A stretch of 64,000 nucleotides of DNA from Gracilaria gracilis. Lineage: Eukaryota > Rhodophyta > Florideophyceae > Gracilariales > Gracilariaceae. Each line of letters starts with the position of its first letter. Position 1 is the first letter of the stretch. The notes below the pieces were generated by a model, which saw only the letters and a list, made by a program, of their open reading frames with translations, did not search any database and was not told the DNA's origin. Positions 28,407 to 39,400 of this stretch are shown here, piece after piece. The stretch spans positions 62,001-126,000 of the forward strand of contig JARGSG010000221.1 of the NCBI GenBank assembly GCA_030374805.1, given 5' to 3'. The translations under genes were made by a program, and so were the position numbers.

Positions 28407-29405
28407 CTAGTAGTCTGTCTTCATTCCCTGTCTCTCTAAGACGGTAGCACAACGCTTTGTCATGCTTCGAACCAAATTGTAACACGTGGGGCGGTCGATT
28501 TTGTTCCATTGTGCCACCACACATTTCACCAGCTCTTCCACCGATGCAAACTGCCTTGCATCTGCGTACACACGCCTGGCAAGCAAGCCCCAAAGATTCT
28601 CTCTCGGATTGAGGTCAGGACTACGGGCAGGCCAGTCCATAACATCTATGTTATGAGCATTGAACCACTGTTGAGTGTACTTAGACGTATGTATAGCAGC
28701 ATTATCTTGCTGAAACGTCCATCCCCCAGCGTAGTTCTCTTCCACAAATGGTAGAAAATAGTTCTGTAGTGTCTTGACATACTTCTTTGAATCTTGATTA
28801 CCCTTTAGCACCGCCAATTCCCCTACCCCTTTTTCAGTAAAACAACCCCAAACCATTACTCTCCCGCCTCCTTTCTGACGTTTAGACATGACCCGTTCCT
28901 CCTTTCGCAAATCATGCCAGTAAAAGGCAAAGCCATCAGGCCCGTCCAAGTTAAACTTTTTTTCATCAGACCAAATAATTCGACCCCACTGTTGAGGTGT
29001 CCACGCGTGCCTCAACCTAGCCCAATTCATCCTGTGAATTTTGTGCTTTTGTTGTAGAGGAGGTGCCTGTTTTACCTTCTGAAACTTTAGTGTAGGTGTG
29101 GCAGACAGTATTTGTTGAACTCGGCGGCTTGATATCGGCAGTTGAAGTGCAGGTTTTAGTTGCGATGCGGTTTGGTGTCCTTTGGATGCTTCTCGTACCA
29201 ATAAACGGTGTGCTTTGGCGGTCATTTTTGTGGGCTTTTTGATAGGTTTGTTGGTCCCGTACGTTGCTGGGTTCTTCAGGTACCTTGTTATGACATCTCT
29301 GCTTCGTTTGGTTTCTCTGGCGATAGCTGCAATAGACAGACCACTCTTTTTAAAAGCCTCTATCTGGCCTTTTTCTTTTTCTGTCAAATACGTGCCTTTT
29401 GGCAT
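28407..29405 (-). CDS. Tc1 transposase (DD34E)
   Basis: 332 aa, intact. The N-terminal helix-turn-helix (EKGQIEAFKKSGLSIAAIAR) is followed by a second DNA-binding block. The catalytic residues are in WSDEKKF (~146), FQQDNAAIH (~230) and PRENLW (~265), with exactly 34 residues between the second D and the E. The family usually has P-x-E-N-x-W, which fits. The copia insertion lies about 140 bp beyond the stop codon, so the coding frame is untouched, but the element is now about 6.1 kb end to end, which should make it a poor substrate. Confidence 0.93.
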   Translation of the reverse strand: MPKGTYLTEKEKGQIEAFKKSGLSIAAIARETKRSRDVITRYLKNPATYGTNKPIKKPTKMTAKAHRLLVREASKGHQTASQLKPALQLPISSRRVQQILSATPTLKFQKVKQAPPLQQKHKIHRMNWARLRHAWTPQQWGRIIWSDEKKFNLDGPDGFAFYWHDLRKEERVMSKRQKGGGRVMVWGCFTEKGVGELAVLKGNQDSKKYVKTLQNYFLPFVEENYAGGWTFQQDNAAIHTSKYTQQWFNAHNIDVMDWPARSPDLNPRENLWGLLARRVYADARQFASVEELVKCVVAQWNKIDRPTCYNLVRSMTKRCATVLERQGMKTDY

Positions 29406-29997
29406 TGTTGGAATGAGTTGAAGTGGTGATTGGAGGGTGGACGGAAGGAAGAAGAATACAAAGAAAGGTTTAATGAACTAAATACTACTACTAGAAGTGC
29501 TACAACTACCTTTTATTGTGTATGTCGTATAGATGTTTTGCGGGGTGAAGTAGCCGTTTGCGTGCTGCTCAGGGACTACAAAGTCGTTTGGCCTGAAAAC
29601 AGTTTTCTTTTAAACGTTTTTATGTAACGGATAGCCCCCTTGCTGCTGCGTCGTCGTTAATCGTTTAGTTTACTCTGTACAGCTAAAAAGGGGGGGTGTC
29701 GTATAGGAGTTTCGCGCACTGTAGATACCTCGCCCCCGTCTCAAACAACCCTGCAGCTTATCAGGGTTCTCCAAGTATCTTGCCCCTGCGTTTCGCGTTC
29801 CGGCGCGTCGCGAGGCACCCCTACGACAACCCCTACACCAACCGTTTTTGGCGCACCAACCATTTTTGGCGCGCAAATGAGATTATGAGCTCTCAACGGC
29901 ATGTCGTTCACAACGTCGATAGCAATCCGATACGGCTGTGATACCGCCCCTTTCGATACGCCCCCCTCGATACCACTTGCGTTAATACGAGACAACC

Positions 29998-32900
29998 ATC
30001 TCTATTCAGATAAGCACAAGGATTCGCCAAATAACTGAAAAACAATCAGACGACGTCATTGACGCAGTTCTTTCTAGTGATGAGGATAAATGTGTTTCAA
30101 ACACATGCAAAAAATTTTACAAGGATCTGGAACGGTTTGCGTCTCTTCGTTTTGCTTCATCAAAGAAGAAGCTGTCAATTGTTCACAAGCATCTATATCC
30201 CATGGTACGAGCGGAAGCAAACTGCGTAGTACCCGTCTCTGTTGTGCACAACGCGCGTAGGGGATCTTATCTATGCAGCGACGTAATAACTGCTGCTTTC
30301 ATGGATATGAAGCCTCGACCTGGTGTGTGTATTTGGCCATTCGATACTGGTTTGAGGCTCCATGGAAACGCAAATCGTCTCAAAACGAATTTCATTGACG
30401 AGAAAGACGTAGAAGCAACGGTATTCTGCCCATTGGAGAGGTCCTTTACTGCTAACTTTACGGGTACCGATAAAGAACTGCACACTGTTCTGGTTCCTTT
30501 ATATATTTGTGACCAGCACTAGGGAATGTTGGTTGGCAAAAAGTATGTCGGTAATACGAAGGTTGAAAATCCCACCGTGTACTTCGGGGATAGTCTTCGT
30601 TGGGAATGCCCTCAGCACGTCTTGGATCTTTTTCGCAGAGCGTTCGAGTTCAGCATTTTGAAACGTAGAATCGCCGCGGTTTGTTCGTCTAAGAACTTTA
30701 TGTTGGACGTGAAGAAATACGCGAGACAAAATGACGGGTATAGTTGCGGGTGCTATGTGATTTCATTGGCGTCTGAGTACGCAGTTGACCGCAGTTTTGC
30801 TCCAAAGAGAACCTTTGCGAAGGGGTACGGGACAGATATGTCAGAATTAAACCGATGGATGGCAATCAGAAGCCGAATCGTACATATTCTTATGGCTTGG
30901 CAGTTCTTTAAAACTACAGACGTGACGGAAAAGATGCTACAACGGTATCGACTACGGCATCGTTCTGACATATTCCGTGTCAGAGAAGAAGCTAAATCGC
31001 GATTGAAGAAGAATAGGGTATCAGTGTTGGAGAGGGAGGATCTGTTTGTGAGGAACAAAAGCGTCATTCTAGCAGCTTTGAAATCCATGCCGCCTACAGT
31101 CCTGGGAGGAGAAAATACCGGTTCTACAACTGTGATGGGCGGAGACAATGAGAAAATTGATGGAATTGATTATGATCTGGTGGAAGATGATGACAATGAT
31201 GTTACAGGTTCCAAAGATGAACAGGGGGCAACATCGCAAACGATGATAAGGTTGACTACGACTTCTTGACGGCTAGTGATGATGATTTTGAAGGTCTTTG
31301 CACCGCATCTGAGGGTACAGGAAGGCCAAACAGCTCCACCAAAATCCGCACTATGCGCCAGGAAAGGAATTTAGCCAGGGCTTTGGAGTTGAATGCGTCG
31401 CTTCCTCCCGTAGTTGTTCGTCGGTCAATACGAAAGATACGGTTCCAGGACAGCTTCGAGGTCGTTCAGGACGTGGTTGACGATATTGTTCATTCGTCTA
31501 TAGCACAGGCCACAATCCGGGGACATTTACTGTCACATAGCCAACTTTCTACCCACTGTCCGCCGTCATCTCCGAAAATCACGACCCATGTAGGGACGAC
31601 TACGTACAGGATGGCAAAGGGAGGGACGGTTGAGTGCGGGACAGATGAAGGCGGGACAGTTGAAGGCCAGGCAGTTGAAAAAGTGATGACTGAGAGAGGA
31701 GATACGGAGAGAGGGACGTTCGAGGGAAGGATGAACGATGGAGAACCGAAAGCAGAAGGAGAGAAAGATCAGAGTGAGGAACCTGAAGGAGAGACAGATG
31801 AGGGACGTAGAACAAGAAGAAACCCTCCATTACCCCAAATCATAGCGTCCACCCCCGAATTGGAAGAAAAAGACAGAAGGGAAACTGACAGCACTCTGGA
31901 AACAGGAAGACCTCTCCGGGAAGAGGTACATGACCTGAAAGCATTAATATTTTCCATCTCATCTAGACTTGGGCATCTGTACTCCATGCAACACTTTAGG
32001 CTGGTACGGCGGAGGCAACAGTGAATGATCGCATAATTACAGGAAGATTGAGTTGCATACAATACAAGCCACCCACCCGCTGTCCTTCAAGCATCAACTT
32101 TTGCTTTCGACGAGGTAGTGATAAATGGAGCGTGACAGCCTCCCTCCATCACAACCATCCTGGAAAAGAACTGTCGCGAACTACAATCAAAGAGCGTTGT
32201 AACTCTCTTCAGAACTCGATGGAAAAGAACTACAAAGAATGGGTGAAGGAGAGTAGGAGGGTTTCACGAAGTTTGGATGGAACAAGCGCTGTGTCTACCC
32301 TACAGTTTGTGGATCTCCAGACCTTCTGTGGTTTAAAAGATGGTTCCTCAGTTTTGACGGATCTCCTAGGCTTTGATATGCTTGACGCAGTCCTGCAGAG
32401 GAGTATGGAGCGGTGTACGAGATATAAAAGAAATACCACCTCAGGAATTGAGGGTAATGTCGAGTCAATGGCATGCAACCACGAAGAGTGCATTAAAAAG
32501 GACGCCCGGACATATCAATCGCAATCGGAGGTAGGGGATGTAGGAATCGGAGGGGATCAGGCGGACAGTGTAGGAGATGTAGGGGTAATGAGGGATCCGG
32601 TGGAAAGCGTAGGGCATGTACAGATCAGAGGAGCGGATGTGAAAAGCGTACGACATGTACGAACCGCCGGAGATGCAGTCGAAAGCGTAGGAGATGTAGG
32701 AACCGTACAAGATGTTGCGGGAAACGTAGGGATTGTACAGGGGAACAAACTGAGTGTAGGAAGGGTAGGAAATGTGCAGACGTCGCGGGCATCTAGGTGC
32801 AATGTAGGACATGTACAGAGTTCAACAGGCCTTGGAAATTGTGAGCAATCTCCAAATAGTGCTTCAAAGGTCGGTACAGCTTTAACACAGATGTGTAATG

Positions 32901-35714
32901 CGTCTTTTACGATGAAGATGGCAGACGAGCATCGTTTCGGTGATGAAGGAAGTGACATCAAAAGGACAGAGCTCATTGACCTGTTCTTATCCCTCAGCGA
33001 CGAGGAAGAAATCCCATTCGACCTTTTCCAAAGTGGATATGAAACCGAACCTCCCGCACGTGTAGAGGCGGTCACGGAACGGGTAGAAGACGTGGAGCAA
33101 AGCAGCACAGCGCCAATTGAAACTACAAGCATAGAGGAGGACAAGGATCACATCGAAGATTGTTTCAAAGCAGCAGTTATTGCTTACTTTCAAAGTTTGT
33201 CGCTGGATGCTCCTGGTCATGATGTTGTGAAGGAAGTGCAACACATTGCAGAGTTCATGGGATACTATCTCTACACAAGGACTTCGGTCTACATTGGGGA
33301 AAGAAAGGAAAGCGATAAACCGAATGGAGTAGCCGGAGACCGTCGGGTTCCGAGGAACTGTGTTCTCAAGTGCATGAAGTATACCTGTCAGCTTTCGGAA
33401 CGCTGTTTCTTCTCTCTCACTATTAAGACCGTAACATCAGATCGCACGGGAGGTGGTAGGTGCTACGTCGGTGATTTTGGTTGAGCTCGGCATTCGCACA
33501 AGCCTACAGAGCTCTGCGGCGTGAAGCGTCTCCCACCAAAGATGAGAACAGAAGCTCTCCATATGACGAATAACCTTCATATGTCTTTACGAGACACTCT
33601 GCGGTACCTGGAGGATAAATACAAAAAGGTCATAAACCCGACGTCAGCAAAGGAGCAGCTTGGGTATGCCAGTTCAATAAGCAATCCCAAGGACCTTGAG
33701 TGTTTAAGGCTTTGCGAGTCGCTCATCGCATTGAACAAAGAGGAAGAAGGGAACAAGTTCTTTTTTACGTGCGATCGGTCAGGTAGAATGATGTCAGCAT
33801 GTTGGGCTTTTCGGGAGTGGTTGCGGGACTACGAACAGTTCGGTATAGTACCGGGAATCTCAGTAGACTGCAAAGCCGTTGCAAACCGCTTCGGGTACCC
33901 ACTTTTCACAATTAACGGAAGGTCTAATGACGGGTTTACACTCACCTTCTTCATGGGCTTTATCGCTGGAGAGTCTGAAGAAGACTTTATTCAAATTCTC
34001 TCTCGCTTTCAATCTATCATACCCGTTTCTCCGTCGATGATAACTATGGATCAATGCGCAGCATGTGTGAACGCTGCCGAAAAAGTATTCCCTACCTCTT
34101 TCATTTCACTGGATGAGTGGCCTCTGAATCGAAACCAGATAAAGAATGTCACAGGATGGTGTGCAAAGATAAGGAGAACTACTTGGTGTGAGGCTATGTC
34201 TCGGACCTATTCCATTTAAGGAGATCTAGAAGTATTGCTACATTCCTACCGAGAAGGGAGGAATTTGAACTTGCCTACTTCAAAAGCTTCAGAGAATCAA
34301 CACCGCTGTGGTTCAAATATCTTTACCATACAAAACCGCACACGGTAGTGGCGTGCTTCCGTGACGTCGCTGTGCCGAGACGATATTTGTTTCAGGGTAC
34401 TGGCTACACAGAGTCCTCAAACTCTGGATACCGGGCCTACATATTAACAAAAAGGTTCCATTCTCCCGGATACCTGACGAACTACGGCGAGTTACCAGGA
34501 AAAGGGCGGAAGAGAGGAGAGCGTCACATATGCGTTCAATGACTCCTTTGAGTTCCAAGTATCGTTCTATCAGAGACTGCCAGGTACCCCTACCCAAAAC
34601 AATCCTGGATCAAATGATCGCCGATCACACGAGCTACGCCCTCACCAAATTCAAGGAGCTCAGCATTGATCCGTCCAATTCGTATGCGGTACTTAAAGCC
34701 TCCATTTTAGACCTCGGTTCGGTGCATTGGCCAGAACTGAATCTGGATGGGAGCTTCGTGGGTCCTGTTGCGTGCTTTGAGCTGGTGTGGCGCATACCGT
34801 TAATCGATCGTACGAAGTCGTTCACCGAGCACGCCAGTGAGAAGAAGGGCCCTAATACATCGAAACCAAAGACACCATCCCCACCACAACCTCTTTCACA
34901 ACCAGTTCGCCAATCGCGGCCCTTAACAGTCTTATTCGCGTCCAAGGTTGTAGGAACGGGGAAGCGTGCAAAGCGCACTCTTGAAGTTCGGTGCAGTTGC
35001 GGGAGGAACATAACCATGGGGTTCCCATGCAAGCATATCGTTCGATGCGCCATGGTGTACGGGGAAGAAGTACTGCGTCAGCCAAGGTTTAAAGTTGTAT
35101 TGTCGCAATACATAAAACTGGAGGATCTATTCGATACGTACTGGAAAGCGAACTCAAAGAAGTGGGATCTTGGAAAGGTATCCATCATCCGGAAGACGTC
35201 TGGAGTGTTCGATGCAACCGTTCTCCGAAGTAAATTAGAAGCAAAAGAGGAAGAAAAGGATCTACCTGAGGATTGGGGTAATATGCTGGTAAGCGAAGTG
35301 GATGAAGAGATCCGACAGTACTTCAAATGGTCCAAAGGAAAGGCGCTGTATGACCAAATACATCGCTTGGCAGCCAACATAGGCCCGACAGCGCTACAAA
35401 GGGTCCAGAGAGTCATGGAAAACATGAAAAACGCATTGTCTCAGAGCTCCCTCCCGGATGTTTCTCTCGTAACGGAGGCAGAAGTTGAGAAAAGTTCAGG
35501 AGCAGATTTGATGATAATTGACCCGGTCACAGCGGACGTAGCTAACATTTCTGTCATTGCCGCCCCAAATAATGCCAACATGAAGCCAGAGAAGCGGAAA
35601 CGAAGCTATACTGAAAGGTTGGACCGAAAAAAGCGCAACAACTGCACTTCGGAGGCTGAATTCTCATCACAGAGAACAAATGATTCGGCAAATAGGTCAC
35701 AAGATCCCACTTAG
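29998..35714 (+). pseudogene. MULE-A gene: Ulp1-type protease and MULE transposase, decayed
   Basis: Pieces at 29998-30522, 30526-31269, 31266-32024, 32021-33484, 33521-34219 and 34530-35714 align in order with the MULE-B gene. The protease part has a catalytic His before a stop (30520-30522), YFGDSL, and NDGYSCGCYVI with the Gln/Cys. The transposase part has a WRKY-GCM-like finger (C...W.V...H.H), a second such finger before RLPPKMR, the MULE core (ISVDCKAVANRFGYPL, ITMDQCAAC, then LDEWPLNRNQ) and a SWIM-like finger CSCGRNITMGFPCKHI. Lesions seen: TAG 30520, a shift near 31266, TGA 33482-33484, and shifts near 34205 and 34450. Not functional. Confidence 0.82.
32527..32820 (+). repeat. Coding minisatellite, 39-bp unit
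   Basis: About seven imperfect 13-residue units of the type SVGDVGxxxDxVE occur between the two zinc fingers of the MULE-A transposase. The MULE-B homologue lacks the array. Confidence 0.75.
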
Positions 35715-35980
35715 AACGTATAATAGGTAGATTAGTTAGTTTTATAAATCGTATTGTGTTCGCAAATATTGTTTGTACTTACGCAAGGAGCGCTGTAGAA
35801 GGGCAGCACGAGACATTGAATGGGAAAGAGTGTGAATTAGTCTCGTGATGATGGTATACGTCGAAGGAGTACATGGGTTGTGAGAATGATGGCCGATACA
35901 ATAGCCGATAGGCGCCCCAAAAGCGCGCGCGGTCGCAGTTTGAATGAGATGCAGAGCAGTTTGTTTTTGTTTACGCGGCA

Positions 35981-36222
35981 GAAACGCTGGGGCAAGATAC
36001 TTGGAGAACCCTGATAAGCTGCAGGGTTGTTTGAGACGGGGGCGAGGTATCTATTGGAGGAGATGGGGAATAGGGAGCTCTGATTCGTCTAGCGCAAATG
36101 CGCATCTACGGTGCGATCCAGTTGGGGGACACGGCGCGTTTGAGTTGGGTCTCTCGCATTTTATTGGTCTGGATTCAATCTACTCTGTACTCGGGATACA
36201 TGTTGTAGATTCCCCTGGGGGC
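35981..36222 (-). repeat. Right terminal inverted repeat of MULE-A
   Basis: 242 bp, the reverse complement of 20705-20874 joined to 29724-29794. It serves as the empty site for the Harbinger-2 and Tc1 insertions: the order CTCCAATAGATACC is unbroken here. Confidence 0.92.
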
Positions 36223-36233
36223 GACACTACCGC

Positions 36234-36450
36234 GGCAAGTGCCCAATCGACACGACGTCGCCGACGTCAGACTAACAACCAATCAGAAGTGTAGGCTCAG
36301 ACATTGAGACCCATCACCATGGCCCCTTCTGCGCCCATTCTCTCCCTGCCAATGGCTCCCCCGCGCTCAGGCTCTAGGCCTATAGCACCCATGGGCTCAG
36401 ACATATCATTTTCCGTCCCAGTAAACTCACCCCAAGTCGTCCCCTGTGTC
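36234..36450 (+). repeat. Left terminal inverted repeat of MULE-B
   Basis: 217 bp. It contains the start ATG (36319) and the first 44 codons of the element's gene, so the opposite repeat carries a promoterless mirror copy of that exon start. Confidence 0.92.
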
Positions 36451-39400
36451 CCTGATGTGAGCCTCAACGAGCTCCTCGACTCAAAAAGTGTGAGGCAGAT
36501 TCAGCGTGACATAGATTGTCACCGTCGTCGCTCTCCGCTCTCCAAGGTCTCTCACTCTCCATTATCGACAGTCTCTCCATCTCCTTCCCCTACTCCTGCA
36601 ATGGTAATGGAAACGTTGTCAAGTATGTAGCTCTAAATTTCAACGACATATTGACATTCTTTTCTTTCGTTGCTTACTTTATATCTTTTTTGTCTTCCAA
36701 AACAACAGAGTGTGATGAAGAGACTCTGGACAAACTTTTGGACAAAGACGAAGATAAAAATTTGTCTGCTATTTGTAGAACGTTTTACAACAACCTTGAG
36801 CTGTATGGAAGAATGAAGCTAACAGACAACCCACATTGGTTCTACGTAGTGCACAATCATATTTGCAGTGTTGTAGCTGCTGAAAAAAGAGAACCTAATC
36901 CCGTTTCTTTTGTTCACAGCTCCAAAAGAGGCTCATATCTATGGTCCGATCTTATTACTTCAGCACTCATGGACATGAAACCTCTACCTGGGGTATGTTT
37001 TTGTACATGTGGCACCGGTTTGGCTCTAACTTCGTACGCAAAAAGAGTTAAAAAGAACCTTCAGAACGGCAGTCATTTCTTAAACAGTTGAAAAGACAGT
37101 TCACTTTCAATGTTAGCGGTGATGCAAAACCAATTGGAACAATTCTTGTTCCAATAAATCTTGACGGCGTTCATTAAGGAGTGCTTATCGGTAAGCGCTT
37201 TTGTGGACCTCTACGTGCATTACGTGAGAGTCCTACTGTCTACTTTGGTGATAGTTATCGATTGAACTGCCCTAAAGAACTTCTAAAATTCTTCAAGGAA
37301 GCTTTCGAATACAGTATTCTGGTAGAAGGCTCTTCCGCTACGATTTCGAGCCGCAACTATATGCTTGACGTTTTAGGATACAAACGCCAAAGCGATGGCT
37401 ATAGTTGCGGTTGCTACGTTATTCGATCTGCAACTGAGTTTGCTGCGGAAACAGGGTTTGCACCGAAAACAGCCCGAAACACTGGAATGAGCCCACAGGC
37501 TTCTGAAGTCTACCGATGGATGGTCATAAGGAGTCGTGGGCTGCAAATCCTTTTAGCGTCTCAGTTCTACGGAAAAGACCTCGTCCACGAGTCAATGGTG
37601 GCAGAGTACCGTTTGAACTGCCGATTGTATTATTTTAAGTGTCGAGAAGAGGGTAAAGGGCGTCTAAAGAAGATGAGAAGTCCAATTTTAAGAAGTGGTG
37701 ATCTCAGCATCGTTAGCCGAAAGCCTATTTTAAGCGTTATTAAGCAGGGATTGCCAACTAGTACTAGAGGCTCCCAGCCGGCTACGCGCACTTCGAGATC
37801 GAGGACGGACAACGATGATGGTGGTAACGATGACGGTGGTAATGATGAGGGTATTGATCAAGTAGAAGAGATGGCAACTATTGATACGGAGGAGGTCACT
37901 GACCTTGGCAGTATTGGCAATACACAACAGACGAAAACACAACAGGAGGTCAATACACAACAGACAACAACACAACAGGCAAATTACATGACTACGACAT
38001 TAACCTCGCGTACTGCACGTTTGCGGGCAAGGGTGCAGCATCTGAACTCTAACCTCCCTCCTCTTCCTGCCCGTTTATCAGAACGAAGGGTTAGGTTCTT
38101 TGACAGCATGTCGGTGGCTGCCTGGATTGTTAACAGCGTGTTCCACGCCGCTGTTGGAGACGTTGCGAACGGTGAAAAATCTCTGAAACACAAGAATGTC
38201 GTCGTAGTTGAAGGTGGGGAATTGGGTGGTAGATTGCTTCAAAGCAATGCTGTTGCTACGTGGATTGTTAATTACGTCATCAATGACGCTGTAGCCAAGC
38301 ATCAATTCAATATTGCGGCACGTGTTGAGAGCGAGGAAGCACATAAGCTGGGTACCTATGAGGAAGAGAACTCTATAGCAGTTCTAAAACAACAACTGAG
38401 TCCGGAAGGTGCTCAACTAACTGGTGATATTTCTGATTTCGTGTCCCTCATGGATTCTATTGCTCGTACGAAGGGCTACCTGTACACTTTACACTACATG
38501 AGGTATGTTTAGTACCCGAAGAAAGGCTGTAACCGCTTTATTAATGCACGGTTATGGTGTTTACGTCATAGCAATTATGCCAGTAGTTGCCCTTCGAACT
38601 TGATCCTGTACCTCACCGATATTGACGCTCAATGGAAGGTATGTCTAAACTTCAATCATTCCCATGGCCGCACCCATCCTACTGAGAAAACTATCCTAAA
38701 CAGACGAGCATCTTTAAGGGAGTCAATGCGAAAACGGTTTCAAAAATGGAAGGATCAAGATCGCGAGAAGTCCGATAGGTTTTGGGAGCTACTTTATATG
38801 AAATGCTTCGGTATGGATGGCGTAGCTTCAAGACTCGAAGAGGGATCTAATGGAGTATGTGAAACTCGTCCTTTCCTTCCTTTACAAACCTTCAGGCAAG
38901 CTGGGGCTTCTGCCGGTATCTCCCCTCATGTACTTTTGCCCTTCAGTGCCACTTCGGCAGTAGAACATAACTGTGTACCTTGGATACCTCGCACGCTACT
39001 GCAAACACCGCTTGCTAGCGAGAGGACATCTGTAGTTCCTTCATTTCTTGCTTCTAGCGTCGATGCCCAACCAAGATCCAATTGTATTGGAGATGTAAAT
39101 GGGTCAGGTCATGGCCCAGCGGGTGACGTCGGTGACGTCAGAAGTATGATCCACAACGACGTCACGGACGTCTCAGGTGCTTTGGTGGATACCTCTATTT
39201 TTATGGGTTCCAGTGGGAATAATCGGCAGGAAAGCTCACACAAGAAACTGGAATTGCATTTCAGCCCGTTCGAACTGCAATACATTAATTGTGCTTTATC
39301 TCAAAACGAGCACGGTGACTATGGAATGAACGTTCATCCATACGAAGAACACGAAGGAGGTGCGGACTGTGGGGGAGGTACGGATTGTGGAGGAGCTGCG

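Larger units (their letters stand above)
23591..29721 (-). mobile_element. Tc1-type transposon, nested in MULE-A and split by Copia-2
   Basis: A perfect 29-bp inverted repeat starting CAGTGCGCGAAACTCCTA lies at 23591 and ends at 29721. It is bordered by TA on both sides (23589-23590, 29722-29723). CAGT termini with a TA target are typical of Tc1/mariner. Removing Copia-2 and one copy of its target duplication leaves about 1.55 kb, the usual Tc1 length. The transposase frame is intact. Confidence 0.9.
20705..36222 (+). mobile_element. MULE-A, Mutator-like element split by nested insertions
   Basis: Its 242-bp terminal inverted repeats begin GCCCCC(G/A)GGGGAATC and are about 98% identical. The target duplication is GACACTACC (20696-20704, 36223-36231), the 9 bp expected of Mutator. 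The left repeat is in three pieces: 20705-20874, one base at 23590, and 29724-29794. Harbinger-2 and Tc1 interrupt it. The intact right repeat (35981-36222) gives the uninterrupted order and proves the reading. The element's own length is about 6.67 kb. It carries a decayed Ulp1-protease plus MULE-transposase gene. Confidence 0.9.

Noticed and set aside
28361-29703. Tc1 element with TACGACA ends
   Set aside because: The repeat extends outward to CAGT on both sides with flanking TA, so the true ends are 23591 and 29721.
29704-36055. MULE-A as a 6.3-kb element starting at 29723 with a TA target duplication
   Set aside because: The outer inverted repeat (20705-20874) joins seamlessly to GATACC once Harbinger-2 and Tc1 are removed, giving a 242-bp TIR and a normal 9-bp duplication.
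35944-36294. 116-aa ORF at the end of MULE-A
   Set aside because: It crosses the right TIR and the MULE-A/MULE-B junction and has no coding features.
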